A stretch of 64,000 bases of DNA, taken from assembly GCF_037392515.1 (NCBI RefSeq), contig NC_090295.1:13721001-13785000 (forward strand), given 5' to 3'. Position numbers and translations under genes: made by a program. Origin of the DNA: Haliotis asinina (Eukaryota; Mollusca; Gastropoda; Lepetellida; Haliotidae). The notes beneath the pieces are model-generated. The model was not told where the DNA came from and did no database searches. It was given only the letters and a program-made list of their open reading frames with translations. Below, piece after piece: positions 1-9,617 of this stretch; the stretch's first letter is position 1; every line of letters starts with the position of its first letter.

Positions 1-80
1 TGGTGTTCGCTATGAGTGAAAGGAATATATGGCATTGTAGAACGTTTCATCAAAATGTCCTGGTCGTTGGTAGGTCCCTG

Positions 81-91
81 TAGCGCAGGGG
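81..91 (+). promoter_or_regulatory. box A of the consensus tRNA unit
   Basis: TAGCGCAGGGG at tRNA positions 8-18 fits the box A pattern TRGCNNAGYNGG except at the pyrimidine. Box A is bound by TFIIIC in the internal type-2 promoter of tRNA genes. It is annotated once here as the reference and recurs at the same offset in every unit. Copies starting at 1375, 42685, 53222, 58427, 60380 and 62983 carry changes inside it. Confidence 0.88.
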
Positions 92-124
92 ATAGCGCGC
101 TGGACTTCTAATCCAGAGGCCGTG

Positions 125-135
125 GGTTCGAATCC
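125..135 (+). promoter_or_regulatory. box B of the consensus tRNA unit
   Basis: GGTTCGAATCC at tRNA positions 52-62 is a perfect match to the box B consensus GGTTCGANTCC, the high-affinity TFIIIC site. It is annotated once as the reference. Copies with TTCGTAT lose the invariant A, which should weaken both transcription and the T-loop fold. Confidence 0.92.
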
Positions 136-154
136 CACCAGGGATGCAGCAACG

Positions 155-159
155 TTTTT
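155..159 (+). terminator. RNA polymerase III T5 terminator, reference copy
   Basis: TTTTT starts 9 bases after the tRNA 3' end, the expected place for a Pol III terminator. Most units keep T5. A minority have T4 or only T3. Those without T4 still have a TTTT about 22 bases downstream, inside CTTTATTTTGG, which could act as a backup. Confidence 0.88.
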
Positions 160-299
160 AGCACTTTATTTTGGAAACGGATTTCTTGACCAAATGCCTT
201 CACTTTGTGTTTTAATGACCATCCTCTTTATATCATCACTGACACTGAGAAATGAGGGTCCCCTGCCATTTCCTCCTACGGCCTTTACCTACTTTGTGG

Positions 300-307
300 T
301 ATAATAT
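300..307 (+). promoter_or_regulatory. TATAATAT spacer motif (reference copy)
   Basis: TATAATAT lies 99 bases before the next tRNA start and is kept in nearly every unit. The exception is a subclass reading CTGTAACATCA at the same place. It is too far upstream for a usual TFIIIB site, and conservation here may only reflect homogenisation of the array. Confidence 0.2.
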
Positions 308-349
308 CACTATCCACAAGTGTTTTGGTGTTCGCTATGAGTGAAAGGA

Positions 350-355
350 ATATAT
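350..355 (+). promoter_or_regulatory. ATATAT upstream element (reference copy)
   Basis: ATATAT ends 44 bases before the tRNA start at 399 and is present in almost all units. It is the nearest TATA-like sequence upstream of the gene, slightly further than the usual TFIIIB contact near -30. A role in start-site placement is an inference only. Confidence 0.3.
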
Positions 356-398
356 GGCATGGTAGAACGTTTCATCAAAATGTCCTGGTCGTTGGTAG

Positions 399-471
399 GT
401 CCCTGTAGCGCAGGGGATAGTGCGCTGGACTTCTAATCCAGAGGCCGTGGGTTCGAATCCCACCAGGGATG
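399..471 (+). tRNA. tRNA-Arg-UCU: tRNA-Arg(UCU), copy 2
   Basis: C23 is U, giving a tolerable G12-U23 wobble in the D stem. T5 terminator. Confidence 0.93.
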
Positions 472-723
472 CAGCAACGTTTTTAGCACTTTATTTTGGA
501 AACGGATTTTTTTACCAAATGCCTTCACTTTGTGTTTTAATGACCATCCTCTTTATATCATCACTGACACTGAGAAATGAGGGTCCCCTGCCATTTCCTC
601 CTACGTCTTCTACCTACTTTGTGGTATAATATCACTATCCACAAGTGTTTTGGTGTTCGCTATGAGTGAAAGGAATATATGGCATGGTAGAACGTTTCAT
701 CAAAATGTCCTGGTCGTTGGTAG

Positions 724-796
724 GTCCCTGTAGCGCAGGGGATAGCGCGCTGGACTTCTGTTCCAGAGGCCGTGGGTTCGAATCCCACCAGGGATG
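724..796 (+). tRNA. tRNA-Arg-UCU: tRNA-Arg(UCU), copy 3, G37/U38 type
   Basis: The anticodon loop is CTTCTGT, so the anticodon stays TCT but A37 and A38 become G and U. Terminator is T4 (TTTTGA). Confidence 0.88.
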
Positions 797-1048
797 CAGC
801 AACGTTTTGAGCACTTTATTTTGGAAACGGATTTCTTGACCAAATGCCTTCACTTTGTGTTTTAATGACCATCCTCTTTATATCATCACTGACACTGAGA
901 AATGAGGGTCCCCTGCCATTTCCTCCTACGGCCTTTACCTACTTTGTGGTATAATATCACTATCCACAAGTGTTTTGGTGTTCGCTATGAGTGAAAGGAA
1001 TATATGGGATGGTAGAACGTTTCATCAAAATGTCCTGGTCGTTGGTAG

Positions 1049-1121
1049 GTCCCTGTAGCGCAGGGGATAGCGCGCTGGACTTCTAATCCAGAGGCCGTGG
1101 GTTCGAATCCCACCAGGGATG
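1049..1121 (+). tRNA. tRNA-Arg-UCU: tRNA-Arg(UCU), copy 4
   Basis: Consensus sequence with T5 terminator. Its spacer has one extra A (GTGAAAAGG), making the unit 326 bp. Confidence 0.96.
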
Positions 1122-1374
1122 CAGCAACGTTTTTAGCACTTTATTTTGGAAACGGATTTCTTGACCAAATGCCTTCACTTTGTGTTTTAATGACCATCCT
1201 CTTTATATCATCACTGACACTGAGAAATGGGGGTCCCCTGCCATTTCCTCCTACGGCTTTTACCTACTTTGTGATATAATATCACTATCCACAAGTGTTT
1301 TGGTGTTCGCTATGAGTGAAAAGGAATATATGGCATGGTAGAACGTTTCATCAAAATGTCCTGGTCGTTGGTAG

Positions 1375-1447
1375 GTCCCTGTAACGCAGGGGATAGCGCG
1401 CTGGACTTCTAATCCAGAGGCCGTGGGTTCGAATCCCACCAGGGATG
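1375..1447 (+). tRNA. tRNA-Arg-UCU: tRNA-Arg(UCU), copy 5, box A variant
   Basis: G10 is A, which breaks the 10-25 pair and alters a conserved box A base (TAACGC). Expression may be reduced. T5 terminator. Confidence 0.88.
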
Positions 1448-1699
1448 CAGCAACGTTTTTAGCACTTTATTTTGGAAACGGATTTCTTGACCAAATGCCT
1501 TCACTTTGTGTTTTAATGACCATCCTCTTTATATCATCACTGACACTGAGAAATGAGGGTCCCCTGCCATTTCCTCCTACGGCCTTTACCTACTTTGTGG
1601 TATAATATCACTATCCACAAGTGTTTTGGTGTTCGCTATGAGTGAAAGGAATATATGGCATTGTAGAACGTTTCATCAAAATGTCCTGGTCGTTGGTAG

Positions 1700-1772
1700 G
1701 TCCCTGTAGCGCAGGGGATAGCGCGCTGGACTTCTAATCCAGAGGCCGTGGGTTCGAATCCCACCAGGGATG
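1700..1772 (+). tRNA. tRNA-Arg-UCU: tRNA-Arg(UCU), copy 6
   Basis: Consensus, T5 terminator. It is followed by the first truncated 142-bp unit. Confidence 0.96.
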
Positions 1773-2006
1773 CAGCAACGTTTTTAGCACTTTATTTTGG
1801 AAACGGATTTCTTGACCAAATGCCTTCACTTTGTGTTTTAATGACCATCCTCTTTATATCATCACTGACACTGAGAAATGAGGGTCCCCTGCCATTTCCT
1901 CCTACGGCCTTTACCTACTTTGTGGTATAATATCACTATCCACAAGTGTTTTGGTGTTCGCTATGAGTGAAAGGAATATATGGCATTGTAGAACGTTTCA
2001 TCAAAA

Positions 2007-2148
2007 CAGATTTTTTGACCAAATGCCTTCACTTTGTGTTTTAATGACCATCCTCTTCATATCATCACTTAAACTGACAAATGAGGGTCCCCTGCCATTT
2101 CGTTATGAGTGAAAGGAATATATGACATGGTAGAACGTTTCATCAAAA
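2007..2148 (+). repeat. 142-bp truncated unit lacking the tRNA
   Basis: This short unit lacks two blocks relative to a full unit. The first is 122 bp spanning the whole tRNA gene and terminator, between AAA repeats. The second is 61 bp from the CCTCCTACGG block to before GCTATGAG, between TTC repeats. Its remaining sequence (CAGATTTTTTGACC, CTTCATATCATCACTTAAACTG, ATATGACATGG) matches the diverged family found after 53.8 kb, not its neighbours. Confidence 0.93.
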
Positions 2149-2166
2149 TGTCCTGGTCGTTGGTAG

Positions 2167-2239
2167 GTCCCTGTAGCGCAGGGGATAGCTCGCTGGACTT
2201 CTAATCCAGAGGCCGTGGGTTCGAATCCCACCAGGGATG
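2167..2239 (+). tRNA. tRNA-Arg-UCU: tRNA-Arg(UCU), copy 7, U24
   Basis: G24 is U, a C11-U24 mismatch in the D stem. T5 terminator. Confidence 0.9.
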
Positions 2240-2491
2240 CAGCAACGTTTTTAGCACTTTATTTTGGAAACGGATTTCTTGACCAAATGCCTTCACTTTG
2301 TGTTTTAATGACCATCCTCTTTATATCATCACTGACACTGAGAAATGAGGGTCCCCTGCCATTTCCTCCTACGGCTTTTACCTACTTTGTGGTATAATAT
2401 CACTATCCACAAGTGTTTTGGTGTTCGCTATGAGTGAAAGGAATATATGGCATGGTAGAACGTTTCATCAAAATGTCCTGGTCGTTGGTAG

Positions 2492-2564
2492 GTCCCTGTA
2501 GCGCAGGGGATAGCGCGCTGGACTTCTAATCCAGAGGCCGTGGGTTCGAATCCCACCAGGGATG
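2492..2564 (+). tRNA. tRNA-Arg-UCU: tRNA-Arg(UCU), copy 8
   Basis: Consensus gene. Terminator shortened to T4 (GATTTTAG). Confidence 0.95.
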
Positions 2565-2816
2565 CAGCAACGATTTTAGCACTTTATTTTGGAAACGGAT
2601 TTCTTGATCAAATGCCTTCACTTTGTGTTTTTATGACCATCCTCTTTATATCATCACTGACACTGAGAAATGAGGGTCCCCTGCGATTTCCTCCTACGGC
2701 CTTTACCTACTTTGTGGTATAATATCACTATCCACAAGTGTTTTGGTGTTCGCTATGAGTGAAAGGAATATATGGCATGGTAGAACGTTTCATCAAAATG
2801 TCCTGGTCGTTGGTAG

Positions 2817-2889
2817 GTCCCTGTAGCGCAGGGGATAGCTCGCTGGACTTCTAATCCAGAGGCCGTGGGTTCGTATCCCACCAGGGATG
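2817..2889 (+). tRNA. tRNA-Arg-UCU: tRNA-Arg(UCU), copy 9, U24/U58
   Basis: U24 mismatch in the D stem. The T loop is TTCGTAT, losing invariant A58 and damaging box B. T4 terminator. Likely weak or inactive. Confidence 0.82.
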
Positions 2890-3141
2890 CAGCAACGTTT
2901 TAAGCACTTTATTTTGGAAACGGATTTCTTGACCAAATGCCTTCACTTTGTGTTTTAATGACCATCCTCTTTATATCATCACTGACACTGAGAAATGAGG
3001 GTCCCCTGCCATTTCCTCCTACGGCCTTTACCTACTTACTGCTGTAACATCAGTATCCACAAGTGTTTTGGTGTTCACTATGAGTGAAAGGAATATATGG
3101 CATTGTAGACCGTTTCATCAAAATGTCCTAGTCGTTGGTAG

Positions 3142-3214
3142 GTCCCTGTAGCGCAGGGGATAGCGCGCTGGAGTTCTAGTCCAGAGGCCGTGGGTTCGAA
3201 TCCCACCAGGGATG
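3142..3214 (+). tRNA. tRNA-Arg-UCU: tRNA-Arg(UCU), copy 10, G32/G38
   Basis: The anticodon loop reads GTTCTAG, with C32 to G and A38 to G around an intact TCT anticodon. T5 terminator. Confidence 0.86.
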
Positions 3215-3467
3215 CAGCAACGTTTTTAGCACTTTATTTTGGAAACGGATTTTTTGATCAAATGCCTTCACTTTGTGTTTTTAATGACCATCCTCTTTAT
3301 ATCATCACTGACACTGAGAAATGAGGGTCCCCTGCCATTTCCTCCTACGGCCTTTACCTACTTTGTGGTATAATATCACTATCCACAAGTGTTTTGGTGT
3401 TCGCTATGAGTGAAAGGAATATATGGCATTGTAGAACGTTTCATCAAAATGTCCTGGTCGTTGGTAG

Positions 3468-3540
3468 GTCCCTGTAGCGCAGGGGATAGCTCGCTGGACT
3501 TCTAATCCAGAGGCCGTGGGTTCGTATCCCACCAGGGATG
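3468..3540 (+). tRNA. tRNA-Arg-UCU: tRNA-Arg(UCU), copy 11, U24/U58
   Basis: Same D-stem and T-loop changes as copy 9. T4 terminator. Confidence 0.82.
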
Positions 3541-3791
3541 CAGCAACGTTTTAAGCACTTTATTTTGGAAACGGATTTCTTGACCAAATGCCTTCACTTT
3601 GTGTTTTAATGACCATCCTCTTTATATCATCACTGACACTGACAAATGAGGGTCCCTGCCATTTCCTCCTACGGCCTTTACCTACTTACTGCTGTAACAT
3701 CACTATCCACAAGTGTTTTGGTGTTCGCTATGAGTGAAAGGAATATATGGCATTGTAGAACGTTTCATCAAAATGTCCTGGTCGTTGGTAG

Positions 3792-3864
3792 GTCCCTGTA
3801 GCGCAGGGGATAGTGCGCTGGACTTCTAATCCAGAGGTCGTGGGTTCGAATCCCACCAGGGATG
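3792..3864 (+). tRNA. tRNA-Arg-UCU: tRNA-Arg(UCU), copy 12
   Basis: U23 wobble plus C47 to U in the variable loop. T5 terminator. Its spacer lacks five bases at TTTCCAAATG. Confidence 0.91.
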
Positions 3865-4110
3865 CAGCAACGTTTTTAGCACTTTATTTTGGAAACGGAT
3901 TTCCAAATGCCTTCACTTTGTGTTTTAATGACCATCCTCTTTATATCATCACTGACACTGAGAAATGAGGGTCCCTGCCATTTCCTCCTACGGCCTTTAC
4001 CTACTTACTGCTGTAACATCAGTATCCACAAGTGTTTTGGTGTTCGCTATGAGTGAAAGGAATATATGGCATTGTAGAACGTTTCATCAAAATGTCCTGG
4101 TCGTCGGTAG

Positions 4111-4183
4111 GTCCCTGTAGCGCAGGGGATAGCTCGCTGGACTTCTAATCCAGAGGTCGTGGGTTCGAATCCCACCAGGGATG
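4111..4183 (+). tRNA. tRNA-Arg-UCU: tRNA-Arg(UCU), copy 13
   Basis: U24 mismatch plus U47. T5 terminator. Same five-base spacer deletion as copy 12. Confidence 0.89.
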
Positions 4184-4429
4184 CAGCAACGTTTTTAGCA
4201 CTTTATTTTGGAAACGGATTTCCAAATGCCTTCACTTTGTTTTTTAATGACCATCCTCTTTATATCATCACTGACACTGAGAAATGAGGGTCCCTGCCAT
4301 TTCCTCCTACGGCCTTTACCTACTTACTGCTGTAACATCACTATCCACAAGTGTTTTGGTGTTCGCTATGAGTGAAAGGAATATATGGCATTGTAGAACG
4401 TTTCATCAAAATGTCCTGGTCGTTGGTAG

Positions 4430-4502
4430 GTCCCTGTAGCGCAGGGGATAGTGCGCTGGACTTCTAATCCAGAGGCCGTGGGTTCGAATCCCACCAGGGA
4501 TG
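4430..4502 (+). tRNA. tRNA-Arg-UCU: tRNA-Arg(UCU), copy 14
   Basis: U23 wobble only. T5 terminator. Confidence 0.93.
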
Positions 4503-4754
4503 CAGCAACGTTTTTAGCACTTTATTTTGGAAACGGATTTCTTGACCAAATGCCTTCACTTTGTGTTTTAATGACCATCCTCTTTATATCATCACTGACA
4601 CTGACAAATGAGGGTCCCCTGCCATTTCCTCCTACGGCTTTTACCTACTTTGTGGTATAATATCACTATCCACAAGTGTTTTGGTGTTCGCTATGAGTGA
4701 AAGGAATATATGGCATGGTAGAACGTTTCATCAAAATGTCCTGGTCGTTGGTAG

Positions 4755-4827
4755 GTCCCTGTAGCGCAGGGGATAGCTCGCTGGACTTCTAATCCAGAGG
4801 CCGTGGGTTCGAATCCCACCAGGGATG
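4755..4827 (+). tRNA. tRNA-Arg-UCU: tRNA-Arg(UCU), copy 15
   Basis: U24 mismatch only. T5 terminator. Confidence 0.9.
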
Positions 4828-5079
4828 CAGCAACGTTTTTAGCACTTTATTTTGGAAACGGATTTCTTGACCAAATGCCTTCACTTTGTGTTTTAATGAC
4901 CATCCTCTTTATATCATCACTGACACTGACAAATGAGGGTCCCCTGCCATTTCCTCCTACGGCCTTTACCTACTTTGTGGTATAATATCACTATCCACAA
5001 GTGATTTGGTGTTCGCTATGAGTGAAAGGAATATATGGCATGGTAGAACGTTTCATCAAAATGTCCTGGTCGTTGGTAG

Positions 5080-5152
5080 GTCCCTGTAGCGCAGGGGATA
5101 GCGCGCTGGACTTCTAATCCAGAGGCCGTGGGTTCGAATCCCACCAGGGATG
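5080..5152 (+). tRNA. tRNA-Arg-UCU: tRNA-Arg(UCU), copy 16
   Basis: Consensus, T5 terminator. Confidence 0.96.
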
Positions 5153-5404
5153 CAGCAACGTTTTTAGCACTTTATTTTGGAAACGGATTTCTTGACCAAA
5201 TGCCTTCACTTTGTGTTTTAATGACCATCCTCTTTATATCATCACTGACACTGACAAATGAGGGTCCCCTGCCATTTCCTCCTACGGCCTTTACCTACTT
5301 ACTGCTGTAACATCAGTATCCACAAGTGTTTTGGTGTTCACTATGAGTGAAAGGAATATATGGCATTGTAGACCGTTTCATCAAAATGTCCTAGTCGTTG
5401 GTAG

Positions 5405-5477
5405 GTCCCTGTAGCGCAGGGGATAGCGCGCTGGAGTTCTAGTCCAGAGGCCGTGGGTTCGAATCCCACCAGGGATG
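5405..5477 (+). tRNA. tRNA-Arg-UCU: tRNA-Arg(UCU), copy 17, G32/G38
   Basis: Duplicate of copy 10, 2263 bp away. T5 terminator. Confidence 0.86.
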
Positions 5478-5730
5478 CAGCAACGTTTTTAGCACTTTAT
5501 TTTGGAAACGGATTTTTTGATCAAATGCCTTCACTTTGTGTTTTTAATGACCATCCTCTTTATATCATCACTGACACTGAGAAATGAGGGTCCCCTGCCA
5601 TTTCCTCCTACGGCCTTTACCTACTTTGTGGTATAATATCACTATCCACAAGTGTTTTGGTGTTCGCTATGAGTGAAAGGAATATATGGCATTGTAGAAC
5701 GTTTCATCAAAATGTCCTGGTCGTTGGTAG

Positions 5731-5803
5731 GTCCCTGTAGCGCAGGGGATAGCTCGCTGGACTTCTAATCCAGAGGCCGTGGGTTCGTATCCCACCAGGG
5801 ATG
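5731..5803 (+). tRNA. tRNA-Arg-UCU: tRNA-Arg(UCU), copy 18, U24/U58
   Basis: Duplicate of copy 11, with damaged box B and T4 terminator. Confidence 0.82.
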
Positions 5804-6054
5804 CAGCAACGTTTTAAGCACTTTATTTTGGAAACGGATTTCTTGACCAAATGCCTTCACTTTGTGTTTTAATGACCATCCTCTTTATATCATCACTGAC
5901 ACTGACAAATGAGGGTCCCTGCCATTTCCTCCTACGGCCTTTACCTACTTACTGCTGTAACATCACTATCCACAAGTGTTTTGGTGTTCGCTATGAGTGA
6001 AAGGAATATATGGCATTGTAGAACGTTTCATCAAAATGTCCTGGTCGTTGGTAG

Positions 6055-6127
6055 GTCCCTGTAGCGCAGGGGATAGTGCGCTGGACTTCTAATCCAGAGG
6101 TCGTGGGTTCGAATCCCACCAGGGATG
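6055..6127 (+). tRNA. tRNA-Arg-UCU: tRNA-Arg(UCU), copy 19
   Basis: Duplicate of copy 12 (U23, U47). T5 terminator. Confidence 0.91.
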
Positions 6128-6373
6128 CAGCAACGTTTTTAGCACTTTATTTTGGAAACGGATTTCCAAATGCCTTCACTTTGTGTTTTAATGACCATCC
6201 TCTTTATATCATCACTGACACTGAGAAATGAGGGTCCCTGCCATTTCCTCCTACGGCCTTTACCTACTTACTGCTGTAACATCAGTATCCACAAGTGTTT
6301 TGGTGTTCGCTATGAGTGAAAGGAATATATGGCATTGTAGAACGTTTCATCAAAATGTCCTGGTCGTCGGTAG

Positions 6374-6446
6374 GTCCCTGTAGCGCAGGGGATAGCTCGC
6401 TGGACTTCTAATCCAGAGGTCGTGGGTTCGAATCCCACCAGGGATG
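6374..6446 (+). tRNA. tRNA-Arg-UCU: tRNA-Arg(UCU), copy 20
   Basis: Duplicate of copy 13 (U24, U47). T5 terminator. Confidence 0.89.
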
Positions 6447-6692
6447 CAGCAACGTTTTTAGCACTTTATTTTGGAAACGGATTTCCAAATGCCTTCACTT
6501 TGTTTTTTAATGACCATCCTCTTTATATCATCACTGACACTGAGAAATGAGGGTCCCTGCCATTTCCTCCTACGGCCTTTACCTACTTACTGCTGTAACA
6601 TCACTATCCACAAGTGTTTTGGTGTTCGCTATGAGTGAAAGGAATATATGGCATTGTAGAACGTTTCATCAAAATGTCCTGGTCGTTGGTAG

Positions 6693-6765
6693 GTCCCTGT
6701 AGCGCAGGGGATAGTGCGCTGGACTTCTAATCCAGAGGCCGTGGGTTCGAATCCCACCAGGGATG
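6693..6765 (+). tRNA. tRNA-Arg-UCU: tRNA-Arg(UCU), copy 21
   Basis: Duplicate of copy 14 (U23). T5 terminator. Confidence 0.93.
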
Positions 6766-7017
6766 CAGCAACGTTTTTAGCACTTTATTTTGGAAACGGA
6801 TTTCTTGACCAAATGCCTTCACTTTGTGTTTTAATGACCATCCTCTTTATATCATCACTGACACTGACAAATGAGGGTCCCCTGCCATTTCCTCCTACGG
6901 CTTTTACCTACTTTGTGGTATAATATCACTATCCACAAGTGTTTTGGTGTTCGCTATGAGTGAAAGGAATATATGGCATGGTAGAACGTTTCATCAAAAT
7001 GTCCTGGTCGTTGGTAG

Positions 7018-7090
7018 GTCCCTGTAGCGCAGGGGATAGCTCGCTGGACTTCTAATCCAGAGGCCGTGGGTTCGAATCCCACCAGGGATG
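7018..7090 (+). tRNA. tRNA-Arg-UCU: tRNA-Arg(UCU), copy 22
   Basis: Duplicate of copy 15 (U24). T5 terminator. Confidence 0.9.
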
Positions 7091-7342
7091 CAGCAACGTT
7101 TTTAGCACTTTATTTTGGAAACGGATTTCTTGACCAAATGCCTTCACTTTGTGTTTTAATGACCATCCTCTTTATATCATCACTGACACTGACAAATGAG
7201 GGTCCCCTGCCATTTCCTCCTACGGCCTTTACCTACTTTGTGGTATAATATCACTATCCACAAGTGATTTGGTGTTCGCTATGAGTGAAAGGAATATATG
7301 GCATGGTAGAACGTTTCATCAAAATGTCCTGGTCGTTGGTAG

Positions 7343-7415
7343 GTCCCTGTAGCGCAGGGGATAGCGCGCTGGACTTCTAATCCAGAGGCCGTGGGTTCGA
7401 ATCCCACCAGGGATG
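7343..7415 (+). tRNA. tRNA-Arg-UCU: tRNA-Arg(UCU), copy 23
   Basis: Consensus, T5 terminator. Confidence 0.96.
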
Positions 7416-7667
7416 CAGCAACGTTTTTAGCACTTTATTTTGGAAACGGATTTCTTGACCAAATGCCTTCACTTTGTGTTTTAATGACCATCCTCTTTAT
7501 ATCATCACTGACACTGACAAATGAGGGTCCCCTGCCATTTCCTCCTACGGCCTTTACCTACTTACTGCTGTAACATCACTATCCACAAGTGTTTTGGTGT
7601 TCACTATGAGTGAAAGGAATATATGGCATTGTAGAACGTTTCATCAAAATGTCCTGGTCGTTGGTAG

Positions 7668-7740
7668 GTCCCTGTAGCGCAGGGGATAGCTCGCTGGACT
7701 TCTAGTCCAGAGGCCGTGGGTTCGAATCCCACCAGGGATG
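7668..7740 (+). tRNA. tRNA-Arg-UCU: tRNA-Arg(UCU), copy 24, U24/G38
   Basis: U24 mismatch and A38 to G (loop CTTCTAG). T5 terminator. Confidence 0.88.
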
Positions 7741-7992
7741 CAGCAACGTTTTTAGCACTTTATTTTGGAAACGGATTTCTTGACCAAATGCCTTCACTTT
7801 GTGTTTTAATGACCATCCTCTTTATATCATCACTGACACTGAGAAATGAGGGTCCCCTGCCATTTCCTCCTACGGCCTTTACCTACTTTGTGGTATAATA
7901 TCACTATCCACAAGTGTTTTGGTGTTCGCTATGAGTGAAAGGAATATATGGCATTGTAGAACGTTTCATCAAAATGTCCTGTTCGTTGGTAG

Positions 7993-8065
7993 GTCCCTGT
8001 AGCGCAGGGGATAGCGCGCTGGACTTCTAATCCAGAGGCCGTGGGTTCGAATCCCACCAGGGATG
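7993..8065 (+). tRNA. tRNA-Arg-UCU: tRNA-Arg(UCU), copy 25
   Basis: Consensus, T5 terminator. Confidence 0.96.
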
Positions 8066-8317
8066 CAGCAACGTTTTTAGCACTTTATTTTGGAAACGGA
8101 TTTCTTGACCAAATGCCTTCACTTTGTGTTTTAATGACCATCCTCTTTATATCATCACTGACACTGAGAAATGAGGGTCCCCTGCCATTTCCTCCTACGG
8201 CCTTTACCTACTTTGTGGTATAATATCACTATCCACAAGTGTTTTGGTGTTCGCTATGAGTGAAAGGAATATATGGCATGGTAGAACGTTTCATCAAAAT
8301 GTCCTGGTCGTTGGTAG

Positions 8318-8390
8318 GTCCCTGTAGCGCAGGGGATAGCGCGCTGGACTTCTAATCCAGAGGCCGTGGGTTCGAATCCCACCAGGGATG
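8318..8390 (+). tRNA. tRNA-Arg-UCU: tRNA-Arg(UCU), copy 26
   Basis: Consensus, T5 terminator. Confidence 0.96.
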
Positions 8391-8642
8391 CAGCAACGTT
8401 TTTAGCACTTTATTTTGGAAACGGATTTCTTGACCAAATGCCTTCACTTTGTGTTTGAATGACCATCCTCTTTATATCATCACTGACACTGAGAAATGAG
8501 GGTCCCCTGCCATTTCCTCCTACGGCCTTTACCTACTTTGTGGTATAATATCACTATCCACAAGTGTTTTGGTGTTCGCTATGAGTGAAAGGAATATATG
8601 GCATGGTAGAACGTTTCATCAAAATGTCCTGGTCGTTGGTAG

Positions 8643-8715
8643 GTCCCTGTAGCGCAGGGGATAGCGCGCTGGACTTCTAATCCAGAGGCCGTGGGTTCGA
8701 ATCCCACCAGGGATG
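8643..8715 (+). tRNA. tRNA-Arg-UCU: tRNA-Arg(UCU), copy 27
   Basis: Consensus gene with a T4 terminator (GATTTTAG). Confidence 0.95.
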
Positions 8716-8967
8716 CAGCAACGATTTTAGCACTTTATTTTGGAAACGGATTTTTTGATCAAATGCCTTCACTTTGTGTTTTAATGACCATCCTCTTTAT
8801 ATCATCACTGACACTGACAAATGAGGGTCCCCTGCCATTTCCTCCTACGGCCTTTACCTACTTTGTGGTATAATATCACTATCCACAAGTGTTTTGGTGT
8901 TCGCTATGAGTGAAAGGAATATATGGCATGGTAGAACGTTTCATCAAAATGTCCTGGTCGTTGGTAG

Positions 8968-9040
8968 GTCCCTGTAGCGCAGGGGATAACTCGCTGGACT
9001 TCTAATCCAGAGGCCGTGGGTTCGTATCCCACCAGGGATG
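8968..9040 (+). tRNA. tRNA-Arg-UCU: tRNA-Arg(UCU), copy 28, probably defective
   Basis: A22 and U24 break two of the four D-stem pairs, and U58 damages the T loop and box B. The terminator is only T3 (GTTTCAAG). Probably inactive. Confidence 0.75.
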
Positions 9041-9292
9041 CAGCAACGTTTCAAGCACTTTATTTTGGAAACGGATTTCTTGACCAAATGCCTTCACTTT
9101 GTGTTTTAATGACCATCCTCTTTATATCATCACTGACACTGAGAAATGAGGGTCCCCTGCCATTTCCTCCTACGGCCTTTACCTACTTACTGCTGTAACA
9201 TCAGTATCCACAAGTGTTTTGGTGTTCACTATGAGTGAAAGGAATATATGGCATTGTAGAACGTTTCATCAAAATGTCCTGGTCGTTGGTAG

Positions 9293-9365
9293 GTCCCTGT
9301 AGCGCAGGGGATAGCGCGCTGGACTTCTAGTCCAGAGGCCGTGGGTTCGAATCCCACCAGGGATG
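9293..9365 (+). tRNA. tRNA-Arg-UCU: tRNA-Arg(UCU), copy 29, G38
   Basis: A38 to G, which could pair with C32 and tighten the anticodon loop. T5 terminator. Confidence 0.92.
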
Positions 9366-9617
9366 CAGCAACGTTTTTAGCACTTTATTTTGGAAACGGA
9401 TTTCTTGACCAAATGCCTTCACTTTGTGTTTTAATGACCATCCTCTTTATATCATCACTGACACTGAGAAATGAGGGTCCCCTGCCATTTCCTCCTACGG
9501 CCTTTACCTACTTTGTGGTATAATATCACTATCCACAAGTGTTTTGGTGTTCGCTATGAGTGAAAGGAATATATGGCATGGTAGAACGTTTCATCAAAAT
9601 GTCCTGTTCGTTGGTAG

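Larger units (their letters stand above)
74..146 (+). tRNA. tRNA-Arg-UCU: tRNA-Arg(UCU), copy 1, consensus reference
   Basis: This 73-nt gene folds as a full cloverleaf. The acceptor is GTCCCTG with CAGGGAT (G1-U72 wobble), the D stem GCGC/GCGC with loop AGGGGATA, the anticodon stem CTGGA/TCCAG with loop CTTCTAA, the variable loop AGGCC, and the T stem GTGGG/CCCAC with loop TTCGAAT, with discriminator G73. The anticodon TCT (34-36) reads AGA and AGG arginine codons. C35 and A20, known arginine identity elements, are present. There is no intron and no encoded CCA. Box A and box B are intact and a T5 terminator starts 9 bases after the gene. Later entries use this numbering (D stem 10-13/22-25, variable loop 44-48, T loop 54-60) and list only differences. 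Confidence 0.97.
3142..5404 (+). repeat. 7-unit higher-order repeat, copy 1 (2263 bp)
   Basis: Seven units of 326, 324, 319, 319, 325, 325 and 325 bp share every small indel and tRNA variant with the next 2263 bp. Matching features are the G32/G38 gene, two TTCGAATCC genes with U47, and two TTTCCAAATG spacer deletions. Exact boundaries are uncertain by about 100 bp because neighbouring units are so alike. Confidence 0.9.
5405..7667 (+). repeat. 7-unit higher-order repeat, copy 2 (2263 bp)
   Basis: This is the direct duplicate of 3142-5404. Equivalent tRNAs sit exactly 2263 bp later (3142/5405, 3468/5731, 3792/6055, 4111/6374, 4430/6693, 4755/7018, 5080/7343). Differences are concentrated in the last unit's spacer. 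Confidence 0.9.

Noticed and set aside
175-300. A box C/D snoRNA in the spacer
   Set aside because: CTGA words occur (ACTGACACTGAG) but I find no proper C box paired with a D box and terminal stem at a suitable distance.
300-307. A Pol II promoter or bacterial -10 box at TATAATAT
   Set aside because: No matching upstream element or gene follows at the right distance, and the context is a eukaryotic Pol III array.
724-796. A changed anticodon in the CTTCTGT genes
   Set aside because: With the CTGGA/TCCAG stem fixed, positions 34-36 are still TCT. Only positions 37-38 change.
635-853. Minus-strand 72-75 residue frames (WWDSNPR type), first example
   Set aside because: They are antisense to the tRNA and open only where the anticodon-loop variant removes a stop. 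I recognise no protein family.
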